DNA of 64,000 bases from Corythucha ciliata (lineage: Eukaryota > Arthropoda > Insecta > Hemiptera > Tingidae): the NCBI GenBank assembly GCA_038030265.1, contig CM075937.1:10602001-10666000 (forward strand), read 5' to 3'. Position 1 is the stretch's first letter, and each line of letters begins with the position of its first letter. Position numbers and translations under genes: made by a program. Shown here piece after piece: positions 13,619-25,142 of the stretch. Under the pieces are notes generated by a model. The model did no database searches. It had not been told where the DNA came from and saw nothing but the letters and a program-made list of their open reading frames with translations.

Positions 13619-13980
13619 TATTGCAAACTAGACGACCCTTGTCTTAGGACTTTTCAAGGGATTACTCCCCCCTCACCACACCACACTAGTCACCATGCAG
13701 TGAATTCGAGGGAGTGGGGAGGCTGAAAATAAAGAATTAAACTTTATTGAAGCTAAATACTTACCATTTTTACTTGTTTTGAGTTGCTGGTGGGGTTCGC
13801 TTGGTGGGGTTAGCCTCTCAGGCTAGCTCAGTGGCAGAGCGCCTGGCGCGAAACTAGGAGGTCGTGGGTTCGAATCCCACCCTGGGAGCAATTTTTTCTC
13901 AGAACTCAAAACCTAGTCCTAAGACAAAGGTCGTCTAATTTGCAATTAATTAATTGCTGGGACACATAAAAAAAAGAACA
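13619..13980 (+). mobile_element. tRNA-derived SINE with internal 31-bp inverted repeat
   Basis: A 362-bp insertion flanked by the perfect 12-bp direct repeat CTTGAAATATGT (13607-13618 and 13981-13992), with an A-rich 3' tail (CATAAAAAAAAG): hallmarks of LINE-mediated retroposition. It contains a tRNA-like segment (13816-13890). Unusually, it also has inverted arms near both ends (13621-13651 and 13915-13945, 29 of 31 positions complementary), like a DNA-transposon MITE. Confidence 0.75.
13816..13890 (+). tRNA. tRNA-like segment (SINE head or tRNA pseudogene)
   Basis: An acceptor stem (TCTCAGG with CCTGGGA, one G-U pair), D arm (AGCTCAGTGGCAGAGC), anticodon stem (CCTGG/CTAGG) and T arm (GTGGGTTCGAATCCCAC) can all be drawn, ending in CA. 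Box A and a perfect box B (GGTTCGAATCC, 13867-13877) are present. It is not a normal tRNA: anticodon-loop position 33 is G instead of U and one extra base lies between acceptor and D stem. Best read as the pol III promoter of a SINE. Confidence 0.7.
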
Positions 13981-14745
13981 CTTGAAATATGTGTTTTCCT
14001 CAATGTGCCTTAATTTTAGCCGAAAATAATAACAATCGCCCTCTTTCTCGATTGTACCCGCAAACTTACTAATAAATGTATAAAAACAGTCAATTATCAC
14101 TTTTTCACAATTTTCACCGAGATGTTGGTTTGAGAAACCACGAACTGGTGCCTTCTCTCAGTTTTACCAGCGTGACTGAGCTCCATTTCTCAATTTTAGC
14201 CATGAATTGGCATTTTTCCTCAATTTTAGCCGCAATTGAGCGATTTTTCTCAATTCTACATTGAACGCGCAATTTATTTTGTCAATTTTAGCCGTGGAAA
14301 GAGCACTGTAAACCGTGAGTTAGCGCATTTTCTTAATTTCGGCCCGGACTTTGGATCGCGAAACCGCAAATTGGCGTGTTTTCTCAATTTCAACCGCGAA
14401 AAATGAGCAGATTTATTTCTCAAGTTCAATAACGTGAATCAACGCTATTTCTCAATTCTAGCCGTGAATGGGTGTTTTCGCTCAGTACTATAGCCGGAAA
14501 ATGTCCTTTCATGGTTTTCATCCGCGAACGAGCACTTTTTCTCAAGACGTGCGCCCCCCCCCCCCAAAAAAAACTCCGAATCTGTGTGCCTGGCTGGCTG
14601 CCCACCCCTTGATCATGGGCTGGCTACGCCCCTGTACAATACAGTTTTTTATTGCCAACCTACAAAACTCTTCATCAACATTTTTGCACCTCCAAAAATA
14701 TATATTTGTAAATGTAGTAGGTACATAATTTTAATTTCTATTTGA

Positions 14746-17010
14746 CATGTTGTTACTTGTTTTTACTGTAAACAAAGCTTTGATCGAAAATCTTCCTTGG
14801 CGTTCCACATAAAGACTCACCACTTGGGCGAACCGAAAGAAAATGGAGGCTTGCAGTGCCCACTTTGTTCAAGTAAGCGCCGTGACAGGCCTGGCATTGA
14901 AAATCACTTGTCTCGAGACCATGAGATCTCTTTAAAAAAAACTATTCTTTCTTTCGACAACGAAGAAAGTTTTTTGAAGTGGAAAGCTGAAATAGAGAAA
15001 TCTTCGGTGTGTTGTTATTCAGCAAAGAGGGGCTGGAAAAAACTAAGCAGCGGCAAAAAAACCGTTACGTATCATTGTTTTAGAAGTGGTGCATCCCGAT
15101 CTATTCCTCTGGGATCCCGCAAGAGGCTTCCATTTCTACTCGGTACGCCAAGAATTGAAGCATGTTGTCCTGCATACATTAAAGTAACCACTCTTGAAAG
15201 CAAGAAGATTGAAGTTGTGTATCCAAGCACGCACGTTGGTCATGACTTTGAAGTCGCTCGACTATCATTAAGCAAAAGTTATCGAAAGTCCCTTGCCGTT
15301 AAAATGCGCATGAAAATACCGCTTGAAGAAATTTTAGCTTCTGAAAGGGAGAAAGGGAAGCAGGGTAGTGAACTTCAACTTCAAAGAAGCTTGCTATTGA
15401 CCCGCAAAGATTTGCACAACATCGCAAAGGAATTCGGCGTGCATAAAGACGTTATTCGTCATTCAAACGACGCCGTAAGTGTAGAAGCATGGGTCACTCT
15501 AAATCTAACTTCAGAGAGGCCCTGGGTTCGCTACCACAAATTTAATGGAGTCATTGACCCTCAACATCCACATATTCAACCCGATGACTTCATTTTAATT
15601 CTCATGAGCGAGGGACAGTTGGAAATGTTCAGACAACATGGATCTAACGTAGTTTGCGTTGATGGAACTCATGGAACCAACGGATATGGCTTTGAAATGA
15701 CTACCATTTTAGTAATGAACGACCGAAAAGAGGGGTTTCCAGTTGCTACCATGTTCAGCAGTCGCTCAGATATTGAAACGATGACACTTTTCTTCAACTA
15801 CATTCGTGAGTATTGTGGAGAAAAAATGAAGTGCCGTATATTCATGACGGACCTCACAGAAATTTACTATCAATCGTGGGTGCGAGTTATGAGCCAACCA
15901 AGTCTTCGTCTGTTCTGTGCTTGGCATGTTGATAGAGCGTGGAGAAAAAATCTGAACAAAATAAAAGGTGGCTTAGTCGAAAAAAGGGCGGTGTACCAGC
16001 AGGTCAAAGCTGTCCAGATGGAACGCAATATTGAATCTTTTTTCCTCAAGTTCAAGAACCTCATCAACGAATCACTGGCCAACGACTATGCCCGAGCGTT
16101 CGGGGAATATTTGCGCGATTACTATAGTTGCGTATTGTCACAGAATTCATGCGGGGGTAAATACGAACACCCACATTGAACGCATGCACGGAGTGTTCAA
16201 ATACTTGTACCTGAAGGGGAAAAAAACTAAACGTCTCGACAAAGCTCTCCATGCGTTACAGAACTTTATTAGCGACAAGTTCTACGACGAGCTCATTTCA
16301 TCCCATAAGGGAAAACTGTCCAAGAAATTACAGATACTCCGTCACAGACATGGAGTCTATAGGAGAGAAAGTAGTAAAATGATAGCAAGGCAAATCGACG
16401 CCAATGAATGGACTGTTAGCTCTAGCTCCCATCATGAGTGCTACAATGTCTTGAAAATTAATAATTCCTGTGCGAAGTGCTATCTCAAATGCGGATGGTG
16501 CGATGCTTGTGCTCATTCGTTTGTATGGATAGTGCAATCCGTGCAAATATGTGCAAACATATCCATAAGGTGTGCGCAGATTGTGCTAATGACACACCCA
16601 GCAGCCGTGATGGACCTTCCATAATCATAGAAATGGCGAGTGACGATTTTCTCACCACTGACAACCCTAAGACAGGAGAAAACGTGAAGGAAGCAGTTCT
16701 CCGGGAAATCATCAATAAACCTGCGTCAAACAACGTCAGCCTCAACGAAGAAATCGATAAAATCAGCAAGGAATTTTTGGAATTGGCTGGGACTATTCGG
16801 AATGCTGAAGAGCTTAGAGCCGGCCGTGAGTCACTCGCGTCCCTTGGCGCAACACTATCAGCTCTACGTGAGTCCTCGATGGCCCAATCGGCCTCCCTAC
16901 CACCTCTCCCAAAGATTCCGCCAAATGTGGCGATTTCGCCGCAAAAAAGATTTGTAACACCCGCAAAACCAAAGCCACAACGCTCGAAGATCAGCAAAGC
17001 GGCAAAATAA
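14746..17010 (+). pseudogene. MULE (Mutator-like, Phantom-type) transposase with two frameshifts
   Basis: The frame opens after a stop at 14743. A textbook C2H2 finger (CFYC, 12 residues, H, 3 residues, H; 14758-14814) comes first, then a second C/H cluster (CPLCSSKRR...HLSRDH). The MULE core follows: CVDGTHGTNGYGFEMT (about 15655-15700), FMTDLTEIYYQSW, and CAWHVDRAWRKNL. The frame shifts at a GGGGG run (about 16151-16155) to IERMHGVFKYLYLKG, and shifts back near 16515-16530. There a SWIM-type zinc finger ends in RANMCKHIHKVC, followed by a Lys/Pro-rich tail and TAA at 17008-17010. The DNA-cutting enzyme of a Mutator-superfamily transposon. No in-frame ATG precedes the first finger, so a 5' exon or lesion is likely. 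Terminal repeats not identified. Apart from the two shifts the reading is intact, so the copy is young. Confidence 0.85.
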
Positions 17011-17580
17011 AAAAAAATCAGAACGCTCACTTTGTCTTCTATGCTATCCGAAATTGCATGCGTGTACTAACCATTCATTTCTTCCCAGTTTATTGATGTT
17101 TTGATGTACATACATACCTTTTTAGCCTTATTTTGACCTCTTATATCTTTATGACGACAGTTTGATGGTTTTACTCAGTCAGTTCTTTGCTATGAATATA
17201 TACTTACTGTTTTTATTTTAAATTTTAAATTGCTTGCCTACATAAAACATGTTTCATTCGGGCAGCTTAGCTTGTCCTGGGTTCTTCTTTACTTTCCAAG
17301 ATACAAACAGAGCATTACTTAATGGTGCATTCCAGCACGAGTGCACAAGTTCTGCTCTCCCTCGAGCTCGGATATTTTTTCACAGCAACTAGGGTAGTTG
17401 CTATAATGACCAGATGGTCACATTTCTTGAATTTATCGATCATAAATATGTTCATATTTTAGGTTAAGATCTCAAATGCAGAAACAAATTTGACTCATGA
17501 TTTTAATTTGGTTTCTCTTCAGAATACGTTCAGACGTCACTGGGGACCATCTGTAACATTTTTAGCGTTGCACGGTAGCA
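17011..17580. other. AT-rich 3' flank of the MULE, no gene seen
   Basis: AT-rich sequence downstream of the transposase stop codon. It probably holds the 3' part of the element, but I find no terminal repeat or other feature. Confidence 0.35.
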
Positions 17581-17699
17581 CCCCATGCTGAATTTTCATA
17601 TTACATAAGGGGTATTCATGCTCAGAAGTTTAACGTATGTTATCGACGTAAACCCTGTTATCTCGCATTTTTGTTGTTCAGTTCCTCCGCTTCTACACC
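17581..17699 (+). repeat. Satellite of ~130-170 bp, left part
   Basis: Shares GGGTATTCATG, CTCAGAAGTT, TATCGACGTAAACCCTGTTA and CGCATTTTTGTTG with the copies at 22344-22800. It is the left side of the array split by the element 17700-22343. The last 8 bases (TCTACACC) are the target duplication. Confidence 0.7.
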
Positions 17700-18499
17700 T
17701 ATGGGCATAGCCAGAAGGGGACAGGGGTGGGCAGTTGCTCTCCCCTAAACTCAAAAGCGCAGATTTAGTGGGGCAGCTGCCCACCCCCAGATACACCCCT
17801 AAAAGGATTCAAACATTTAAAATCCAGCAGGTACATTTTGTTCCATGAAAATTTTCTCAGATCCTGGCTCAGCAATAAACCAATTTCTCGAATTTCGCTC
17901 ACGAAAACACCAATTATACTTTTTTTTTTTTTTAATGAAAACAAATTTTCGCGGGGTGGCCTAATTCAACAAATTCCTCTGATTTCGCTGTCTTAAAACC
18001 AATTTTTTGTGGATATTTCTCTCCGAAAAAACATATTTTTTCTTCTAGTAATAATAATAATAATAATTCTAATGAAACAAATCTTGCTATTTGTCGATGC
18101 TGACAAACAATTTTTCGGGACGGATTACTTCAGTTAACGATTTCGCTTATTTTTCGCACAAAAAATAAAAAAACATTTTTGCAAGATTTGGCTCTTTAAA
18201 ATACTCACGAATTTTTCTCGAAACGAAAAACATTTTCCCGGATCTGGCTCATTTTAAAATACATTTCTTAGATATTTCTCGCTGAACAACCAATTTCTGG
18301 AATTTTTGTTGCCTGCAAACCAATTTCGCTGGGTAATCCAAGCGAGGATCGGTGTCTGAATTGAGTCGCCTGGTGAAATTGGTTTGCCGGCCTCAAAAAT
18401 CCCCGAAATTGGTTGTTCATTGAGCCAAATCCGAGAAATTTATACGCGAAAAGCCAACTCCTTGGGCAAAATTTACGCGAAAAGTCACGCATCATAAAC

Positions 18500-19110
18500 G
18501 CTTCACCAAGGGCAATTTTATAATGAAATTGTCCATTTCATTGAAAAAACTTGTCAGTTTCACGACGAATAAGTTAATGTGAGGTTGATTCTCGCAAATA
18601 AAATTATCGGTTTAAAAGGTGTCAGTTTTATAAGGAAATTGCCAATTTGATGAGGAAATTGCCATTTTACTTCCATGTTCTTCATGATGAAATTTCCATT
18701 TTTAGGCGAATTTTCAATTCTATACAGAAATTGTCAGTTTGATTTGGAAATTGTGACTTTCAAGAAGAAATCGTTTCTACGAATAATTATTAATTTTATG
18801 AGGAAATTGTCGGTATCACGAGGAAGCAGAAATTGTCAATTTTCTATGAAATATGGCAGTAGGTATTATAAGATAATTGTCAAGTTTATGGAAATGTTTT
18901 AAATTTTATGGGAACATTTTCAATCTTATGAGGAAACTGTTAGTTTTTTAAAGAAAGGTGTAAAATTTTATGAGGAAACTGCCATTTTTAAGGGTGGTTG
19001 TCAATTTCATGAACAAATGTCAATTGGAAGCAGAAATGGTTAATTTCATGAGGAAATTATAATTTATCCTCAGTTTTATTTTTGGTCCCTCAATTTCTGT
19101 ACTAATTCTG
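18500..19110 (+). repeat. ~28-bp minisatellite, ATTGTCAATTTTATGAGGAA
   Basis: Diverged units of AATTGTCAATTTTATGAGGA repeated about twenty times. The array resumes at 21960-22130 after the inserted hAT element. Confidence 0.7.
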
Positions 19111-19119
19111 CCTTAGGAC

Positions 19120-21951
19120 CAGGGGTGGGCAAAATACTTTGAAAATGTATTTTAAATACAAAGCCCAAAATACTTTCAAAAATGTATTTTAAATACTGAA
19201 ATTCAAATACTTTTTGAATTGTATTTTGAATAAAATACAAATACAATTTAAAATACTTTTCAAAAATTCGATTTCGACGGCAGATAGTGCGAAAAACACG
19301 AAAAAAAAATAATTCAAAAATATCAGGTCCTTCAATAGACAAGTTGACAAAATGTAAATTGCGATGCGCAAAGAAAAGTAGGCAAGTTGTCACGAAGTAA
19401 TTAGTACCGAACCGGCGAGCACTGGTGGATCGTGAGCTGAAAAGGAGGCGAGGTCACTCCCTAGGCCTTTTCCTAATTTTAGCCACGGCCTTTTCCATAT
19501 ATTGTAGGCAAATTACCGCGCTTATGCCAGTTTAAACTGCGAATTTCTCCATTTTAGCCGCGAATGAGTGCTTTTTGTCAACTTTAACAGCAAATTAGCG
19601 CTTTTCGCCGCAAACTAGCAACTGATTAGCGGGGTAATCCCGCCCACAATAAAGACATAAATATGCGCTTTTCCCCAAATTTAGCAGCAAAGTAGATTTG
19701 GTATCCTGTGAATCAGCGATGTTTCTTCAACTTTCCTCGAGTTGGCGTTTTCCACAATTTTAGCTGCAAATTAGCGATTTTTTCTAGCGGTTTACTTAGT
19801 ATGAGCTGAAAATTACTCAATATTAGCCGTAAAATTCTCGAAATGTTTACCACAAATTAGCATTTTTTGTTCACCGTAACCTGCACTGCGGAATAGTGAT
19901 TTCATCTCAGTTTTAGCCGCGAATTTGCGAGTTTTTCACTCATTGCCGTAAATTAGCGCTTTTTCGTAATTTTAGCAGTGCAGTAGCTATTTCTAGCCCG
20001 TGTATTAGCGAATGTTGTTCATTTTAGCTACGAATTGGCGTTTTCCGATATTTTACTGCAAATCGGCAATTCTTCCATTTTTTACAGTGAATTAGCACTT
20101 TTTGTTTCAATTTAGGCTGAAAATTAACTTTTCTCTTTATTCTAGCCAGAATAATTACTGATTTTCTCTATATTTGCCGCAAATTGGCACCGCATTAGTA
20201 ATTTTTTTTCAATTTTAATCATATGTAGAATAGGGCTTCATCTCAGTTCTAGCCGTGAATCAGTGTTTTTTCTTTTACTTACAACCATGAATTTGCCGTT
20301 TACCGCAATTTTAGCCACAAAGTTGTTGTCAGAAGGCGGAATTAGAAATTCCAACACACTTTATCCGCGATTATTTTCCTCAATTTTAGCCGTAAATTTG
20401 CGTTTTTTTCAACTTTAGCTGCTTTGAAGCGTTTCTATAATCTGTGAATTCGCGAATTACCTTAATTTTTCAGCCACGAATTCGTGATTCCCTCAAATTT
20501 TAGCCGGGAATAACACTTTTTTCCAATTTGAGCTGAAAACGAGAGTTTTTATATATTTATGACAGGCTAATTATAGTGAATTTTTCAATTTTATCTTGTT
20601 TTTTTTTACACTTCAGTCCCACGTTGGCATTTTTCCTTCAATTTTTGCTATGGATTAGCGTTTATTGTTTAGTTTTAGCCTCGAACAGAAGCTACGCATT
20701 TGCGTTTTGTCAATTTTCCAAGGTTTAGTGACTTTGTGGGTCGCGCTCTCTTCGGTATACAAAATAACGGCCAACGAAAAATTTAGAGATCTTTTTTATA
20801 ACGACAATGAAAAATTGGGAAAATACGAACTCGCGATCAAACTGACTAATGTTGTTTTTTTAACATAATATTTGTTATTTTTAAAAATAAAAATTGAGGT
20901 TTGTTAGCTGTTGGCACGCTACAACTTTAACCAATTTTGGCCACGGGTTAGCGCTTTTAATCAATTTTAGCAGTGCAGTAGGGATTCTTTCGTTTGTTTG
21001 GTGATTTTCAGCAGCAGTTTAGCCATTTTTTAGCAGCCAATTGGCACTTTTTTCTCAGTTTGAGTTGAAAATTAGTGTTTTTCTTAAAGTTGGCCCCGCT
21101 AATTAATATTTTTGTCAATTCTAGCCGCGTAGTTTTTTTTATAGGTTTTAGCCCGCGTGAGCAATTTTTTTCTACGGATTAGCGCTGTATTTCTCAGTTT
21201 GAGCCTCGATTCTTTCAGAAGCTATACAGACTTTCGTTTTCTCAATTTCAGCCGCGAATTATCGATTTTTCTTCATTTCAGCTGTGAAATAGCGTTTTCT
21301 GATAATTTTGCAGCGAATTAGCACATTATCTATTCTCTTTTTTTTTTGTTTATTAATAGGCGATTTTTCGCCATTTGAGTTGTGAATTTGCCATTTTGGT
21401 CCAGTTTGAACTCGAATTAGCGTTGTTTTTCGCAATAATTGCCACGAGTTTTGTTTACTTGTACAGCTTTGTGTACTTGTAGGCTAGGGCTCTGTATGAT
21501 CCATTTTTGTGCCAAGTTTCCATCCGCTAGCATCATTTTTGCGGCAGTTGTGCTAACAAGGAATTCGGAACTTCCACCTCCCACCATGACTACCCTTCCC
21601 TCTCCACTTTTTCGAAAAATGAAAACGTCAATCGAAGGCTGTTATTACACTGGGTTTTGTGCCAAATACGGTGTCACTAAGTTAGGTTATACTGATGAAA
21701 GGTGGCGAAGAAGTGAAAACTAAAGAACGTTGAAATTAGAAGTATTTGTATTTGTATTTTCGTTGAGTGTGAAATACAAAATAATTTTGAAAATGTATTT
21801 CAAATACAAAGACCAAAATACTTTCAAAAATGTATTTTAAATACAGAAATACAAATACTTTTCCAAAAGTATTTAAATACAATTACAAAATACGTATTTT
21901 GTATTTAAAATACAAAGTATTTTAAATACTCAAGTATCTTGCCCACCCCTG
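19120..21951 (+). mobile_element. hAT non-autonomous element, CAGGGGTGGGC termini, array-bearing copy
   Basis: Starts CAGGGGTGGGCAAAATACTT and ends with the inverted AAGTATCTTGCCCACCCCTG. The 8-bp flank CTTAGGAC is perfectly duplicated (19112-19119 and 21952-21959). The subterminal 150-200 bp are nested inverted AAATAC/GTATTT repeats. The middle (about 19480-21430) is the ~30-bp minisatellite in minus orientation. A second copy of the same ends at 39816 lacks this array. No transposase. Confidence 0.85.
19480..21430 (-). repeat. Degenerate ~30-bp minisatellite inside the hAT element
   Basis: Dozens of diverged TTTTTCAATTTTAGCCGCGA-like units, the same repeat as at 13130-14540. Non-coding. 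Confidence 0.75.
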
Positions 21952-22343
21952 CTTAGGACTCGAGCGGCAATTGTCCTTTCGGTGATCATTATTAATAATT
22001 ATGTACCTACAGTAACTAGCTAACATTTATTTGGGCCTTAACTATTTTTAGCGGAAGTGGCCGATTTTGTTTGAAATTGTCAATTCTATGGGTAAATTTT
22101 CAATTTTATGAGGTTAGTGTGTTTATGAGTGTAGTGTGAGGTGACAGTTTTCCACCAGAGATTTAGTTTTCGAGGGATAGTGACTGTCCCTGAGCAAATT
22201 CAGTATCTGATGATCATAAATTGACGATTTCCAGTATCCAGTTCCCGATCTACCTACACCTGTAGAAAGGCAATGGTGTATCTGAATGGCATTGTCCCCA
22301 TTGAAGCTGCTCACCCCTAGATCAAGGGCTGGCTACGCCCCTG

Positions 22344-22800
22344 ACTACACCCATCTGTTCAGCATTTATAGCATAATATAACAAATACGACGTTGGAGTT
22401 TGTAATGAATACCCATATCTATCGACGTAAACCCTTTGTTATTTCGTATTTTTGTTGTCCAATTTCTCGTTTCTACGGACTACACCAATCAGTTCAGCAT
22501 TTAGCATAAATCTAAGTATAACAAATACAAAGTTGAGCATTTTTCATGAATACCCCTTTTGTTCTCAGAAGTTCAACGTAATTATGCTATCGACATAAAT
22601 CCTGTAATTTCGTATTTTTATGTCCAATTTCTCTGTTTCTATGAATTACGTCAATCTCGCGAACAGCACCATTCTACTTAATTAAAAACTAAAGAAAATG
22701 GATCATATCCTGCCACACCTCACAGATGGAATACACCTATCTGTTCGGAATTTAGCATAGGTACACGGTTTAGAATTTCTCATGAATACCCCTTATGTCA
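22344..22800 (+). repeat. Satellite of ~130-170 bp, right part
   Basis: About three tandem units. Recurrent landmarks are ATCTGTTCAGCATTTA, CATGAATACCCCTT, ATCGACGTAAACCCT (22421 and, as ATCGACATAAATCCT, 22589, 168 bp apart) and CGTATTTTTGTTGTCCAATT. Continuous with 17581-17699 before the hAT-like insertion. Confidence 0.7.
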
Positions 22801-22817
22801 TTTTTAATTTTGACCGT

Positions 22818-22896
22818 TTTTTGTAGACCACTACACGACGCTTCGGAAGACATTGGAAATTAATCCAACGAAACGTCGCGCAGTGGTCTACAAAAA
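22818..22896. repeat. Hairpin, 23-bp arms, 33-nt loop
   Basis: The left arm (TTTTTGTAGACCACTACACG..., 22818-22840) pairs with 22874-22896 at 21 of 23 positions. The loop contains a smaller TTGG/CCAA stem and GGAAGACATTGG...CGAAAC. Possibly a folded terminal piece of a retroelement. Confidence 0.6.
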
Positions 22897-22987
22897 CAAC
22901 TGGCAAAGTGTCAGAATCAAAAGTAACTTATAATAATCTGTCTGGAAAAAAGAAAAAGACACTTTTCTTGAAAGTCGATAGAGTCTA

Positions 22988-23205
22988 AAGGTGCGTTTAC
23001 ACTGAAGTATCCGACATTTATGTCACGACGCTTATGTCTCGACATAAATGTAAAGTGTCAGACATTTATGTATATTGACTACAAATTCTGATAAAAATTT
23101 CTGAAGTTTGAGTTTACACCAAGGAAATTTGTGTCTGACACTAAATTTCAAGCAATAAACGCACCTTAAAGCTTATGAAGCACTAAATTGGTGTAAACGC
23201 ACCTT
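22988..23205. mobile_element. MITE with AAGGTGCGTTTACAC termini
   Basis: Left end AAGGTGCGTTTACAC (22988-23002) is exactly inverted at the right (GTGTAAACGCACCTT, 23191-23205). The interior holds inverted words CGACATAAATGT and TTTGTGTCTGACACTAAATT. A related piece lies at 31850-31935. Confidence 0.7.
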
Positions 23206-25142
23206 AAAGCTTATAGGAAAAAAATGCGTTTTGAATGAAAGGGTAAAATAATATGTTTTGGGTCATTGGGTGCTACGAACAATATGAATTACAAAATATC
23301 CTCCCTGATAGGAAAGGAAGAAATGAAAGGATCTCATCCATCCGGACTTGACGTTGAAATACGCGGGAACTTCCATCAGCAGAGTGCTCTGGACATCCCT
23401 CCACGGGTGCTTCTCACAGACGCAAGTTCACATTCGGTGTAGCTCCAAGTTCTGGCTATCTGTTATAAGATGGGGCGGCGGGAGTGCGTTTTAAAAAAAC
23501 AAAAACCCCTCCCAGCTAAATTGCCTTCAATCGCGTATTCATAAAAACCCTCGTCCGTGAGAAAATAATATGTCGAAGCTGTTGCATAAATCATCTGTAG
23601 GAGTGTGGATTGTTATAGCTGGGTGGGGATAGTGAGAAAGCGAGGAAAAGGCACCGACCTGCCTTCCTCGTGTGTATGGGTGGGACGAGTGTTAAAAAGA
23701 GTTAAAGATGTTTTTTTTCGTGAAAAGACAATCGTAAATAATTCAATTCCAAGAATACGGTGTTTGTGTTGCGGGGGGGGGGGGGTAGTAGGAAGCTCAA
23801 TTTTTATTGCTGATGTTTTTGATTAGTCGATTCACGAGAAGAGTTTTCTGGCGGGTGGGGGTGGAAGCTTCCAAGAATCGTATAAGTTCTTTTTAGGAAT
23901 GGGAACAAATGACCCCTAGAAAATGAGGAAGCCACAAATTCTGCACACTGCTGACACAACAAATGTCGGTTTTTGTCTCTTTGGGTGCCCTGAAGGGCGT
24001 TTTATTGTTTAAACCTGAAGTACCTAATTAATTCGCTTTCTTGGTCATTATGAAGGTCGTTAAGGGGAAAATTATTTAATGCCATCCCTTATAGAAGCAA
24101 GTTCTTCATTTTGATCAAATGAATTCTTTTGTGCGGGGGTTTTTAATGTTTTAAAGCTCCCCGATCATTCCCACCCCAATCAAAGCACCCGTTTTATCTT
24201 TCAATTCCGAACATTGGAATAATAATAACAGGAGTTTAATTTGAATTACAAATAAGAGGCATCCCCCTCCTTCCCATTACTCTTTATCCGCTTAGAAAGA
24301 TAAATGAGGTTGTTTCTTTAATCAGACTTCTAACTTCTTTTTCTCATGTTTTTCAAACCGACAGGAGGTAACGAAAGCCAACACGCTCGCGAATAACATT
24401 TTATGCCCTCCCCCCCCCCACCACAAACACCGAATCCCATCACCACCATCGTTCGTACATCTCTCATGTGACCCCCCCTCCCCCCACACACACCACCAAC
24501 GATATCAGCACGAATGTGCCCGTCCCCCTCCTTCTCACATGCCCATTTCCCTGATGTCTGTACATGTGAGTTTTTGGTTTCTTCACTCCCTCCGGGGGGA
24601 ATAAATGTGCTAGAGTGATGAGGGGGAGGGGTGAACTTTGCTTGGTTTGGTTTGGTGGGTAGGAAGTGGGAAGGAGGGAAGGTCGATGTACTTTGCGTGA
24701 TAGTAAATCGTGGAAACATAATTACACTGCCGAGGATTTTCTCAAAACGATATCGATTTCCCCTCTCCTCTCGCACCAAGACTGAACCATTTTGACCCCT
24801 ACCTTTTTAAGGAACTTAAAGTCTGCGCCTTTACTTAAACTTAGCGAAGCGAATTTATTTTTGAAACGAGAATGAATCCCCCCACCCTCACCATTCTTGT
24901 CAACACTAAAATTTATTGATGGCGAGTGGGTGAGCGTTAAAAAAGGGTGGAGGAACATCACGCTAGATTTTGTGTACTTTTCGTTACACCTACATTGTGT
25001 TGTTGGGAAACTATAAAAACAAAAAGAGTCTGATACACTTTAAAACAAGTCTGCGCTTTAGTAATTAACTTTCTTAATTACCTGATCCCCCACCTTTCAT
25101 CCACATTTTAATTATTTTGTTTTGATTTTTGTGTTAAATCAG
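23206..25142. other. No gene seen upstream of the first visible TRPC exon
   Basis: Mixed-composition DNA with homopolymer G/C runs (about 23774, 24410-24490). I looked for the preceding TRPC exon (KFLLACERGD-like) and did not find it. Either part of an intron of that gene or intergenic. Confidence 0.4.

Larger units (their letters stand above)
13130..14540 (-). repeat. Degenerate ~30-bp minisatellite array (minus orientation)
   Basis: Repeated TTTTCTCAATTTTAGCCGCG-type units, the reverse complement of the array at 2640-3660, filling most of the hAT-like element. Interrupted by the SINE at 13619-13980. Confidence 0.75.
12342..14634 (+). mobile_element. hAT-like non-autonomous element, family CAGGGGCGTAGCCAGC, copy 2
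   Basis: Left end CATGGGCGTAGCCAGC and right end GCTGGCTACGCCCCTG are inverted copies. The flanks carry an 8-bp duplication, TACGATAC (12334-12341) and TACAATAC (14635-14642), 7 of 8 identical, as expected for hAT insertion. The body holds the subterminal array (12470-12700), then the ~30-bp minisatellite in minus orientation (13130-14540), interrupted by a SINE at 13619-13980. No transposase. Confidence 0.75.
17700..22343 (+). mobile_element. hAT-like non-autonomous element, family CAGGGGCGTAGCCAGC, copy 3
   Basis: Left end TATGGGCATAGCCAGAAGG and right end GGGCTGGCTACGCCCCTG match the family termini. The flanks TCTACACC (17692-17699) and ACTACACC (22344-22351) agree at 7 of 8, an 8-bp hAT-type duplication made in a satellite array. 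The body is the subterminal array (17880-18500) and a ~28-bp minisatellite (18500-19110, 21960-22130), interrupted by a second hAT element at 19120-21951. No gene. Confidence 0.75.

Noticed and set aside
13816..13890. Functional nuclear tRNA gene
   Set aside because: No U33, an extra base after the acceptor stem, and a position inside a SINE with TSD and A-tail; a SINE head is the better reading.
16485..17030. 181-codon minus-strand ORF
   Set aside because: Antisense shadow of the MULE transposase C terminus, which has the recognisable zinc finger on the plus strand.
24330..24779. 149-codon minus-strand ORF
   Set aside because: Runs through poly-C/poly-G and repetitive His/Pro/Gly stretches; no recognisable domain.
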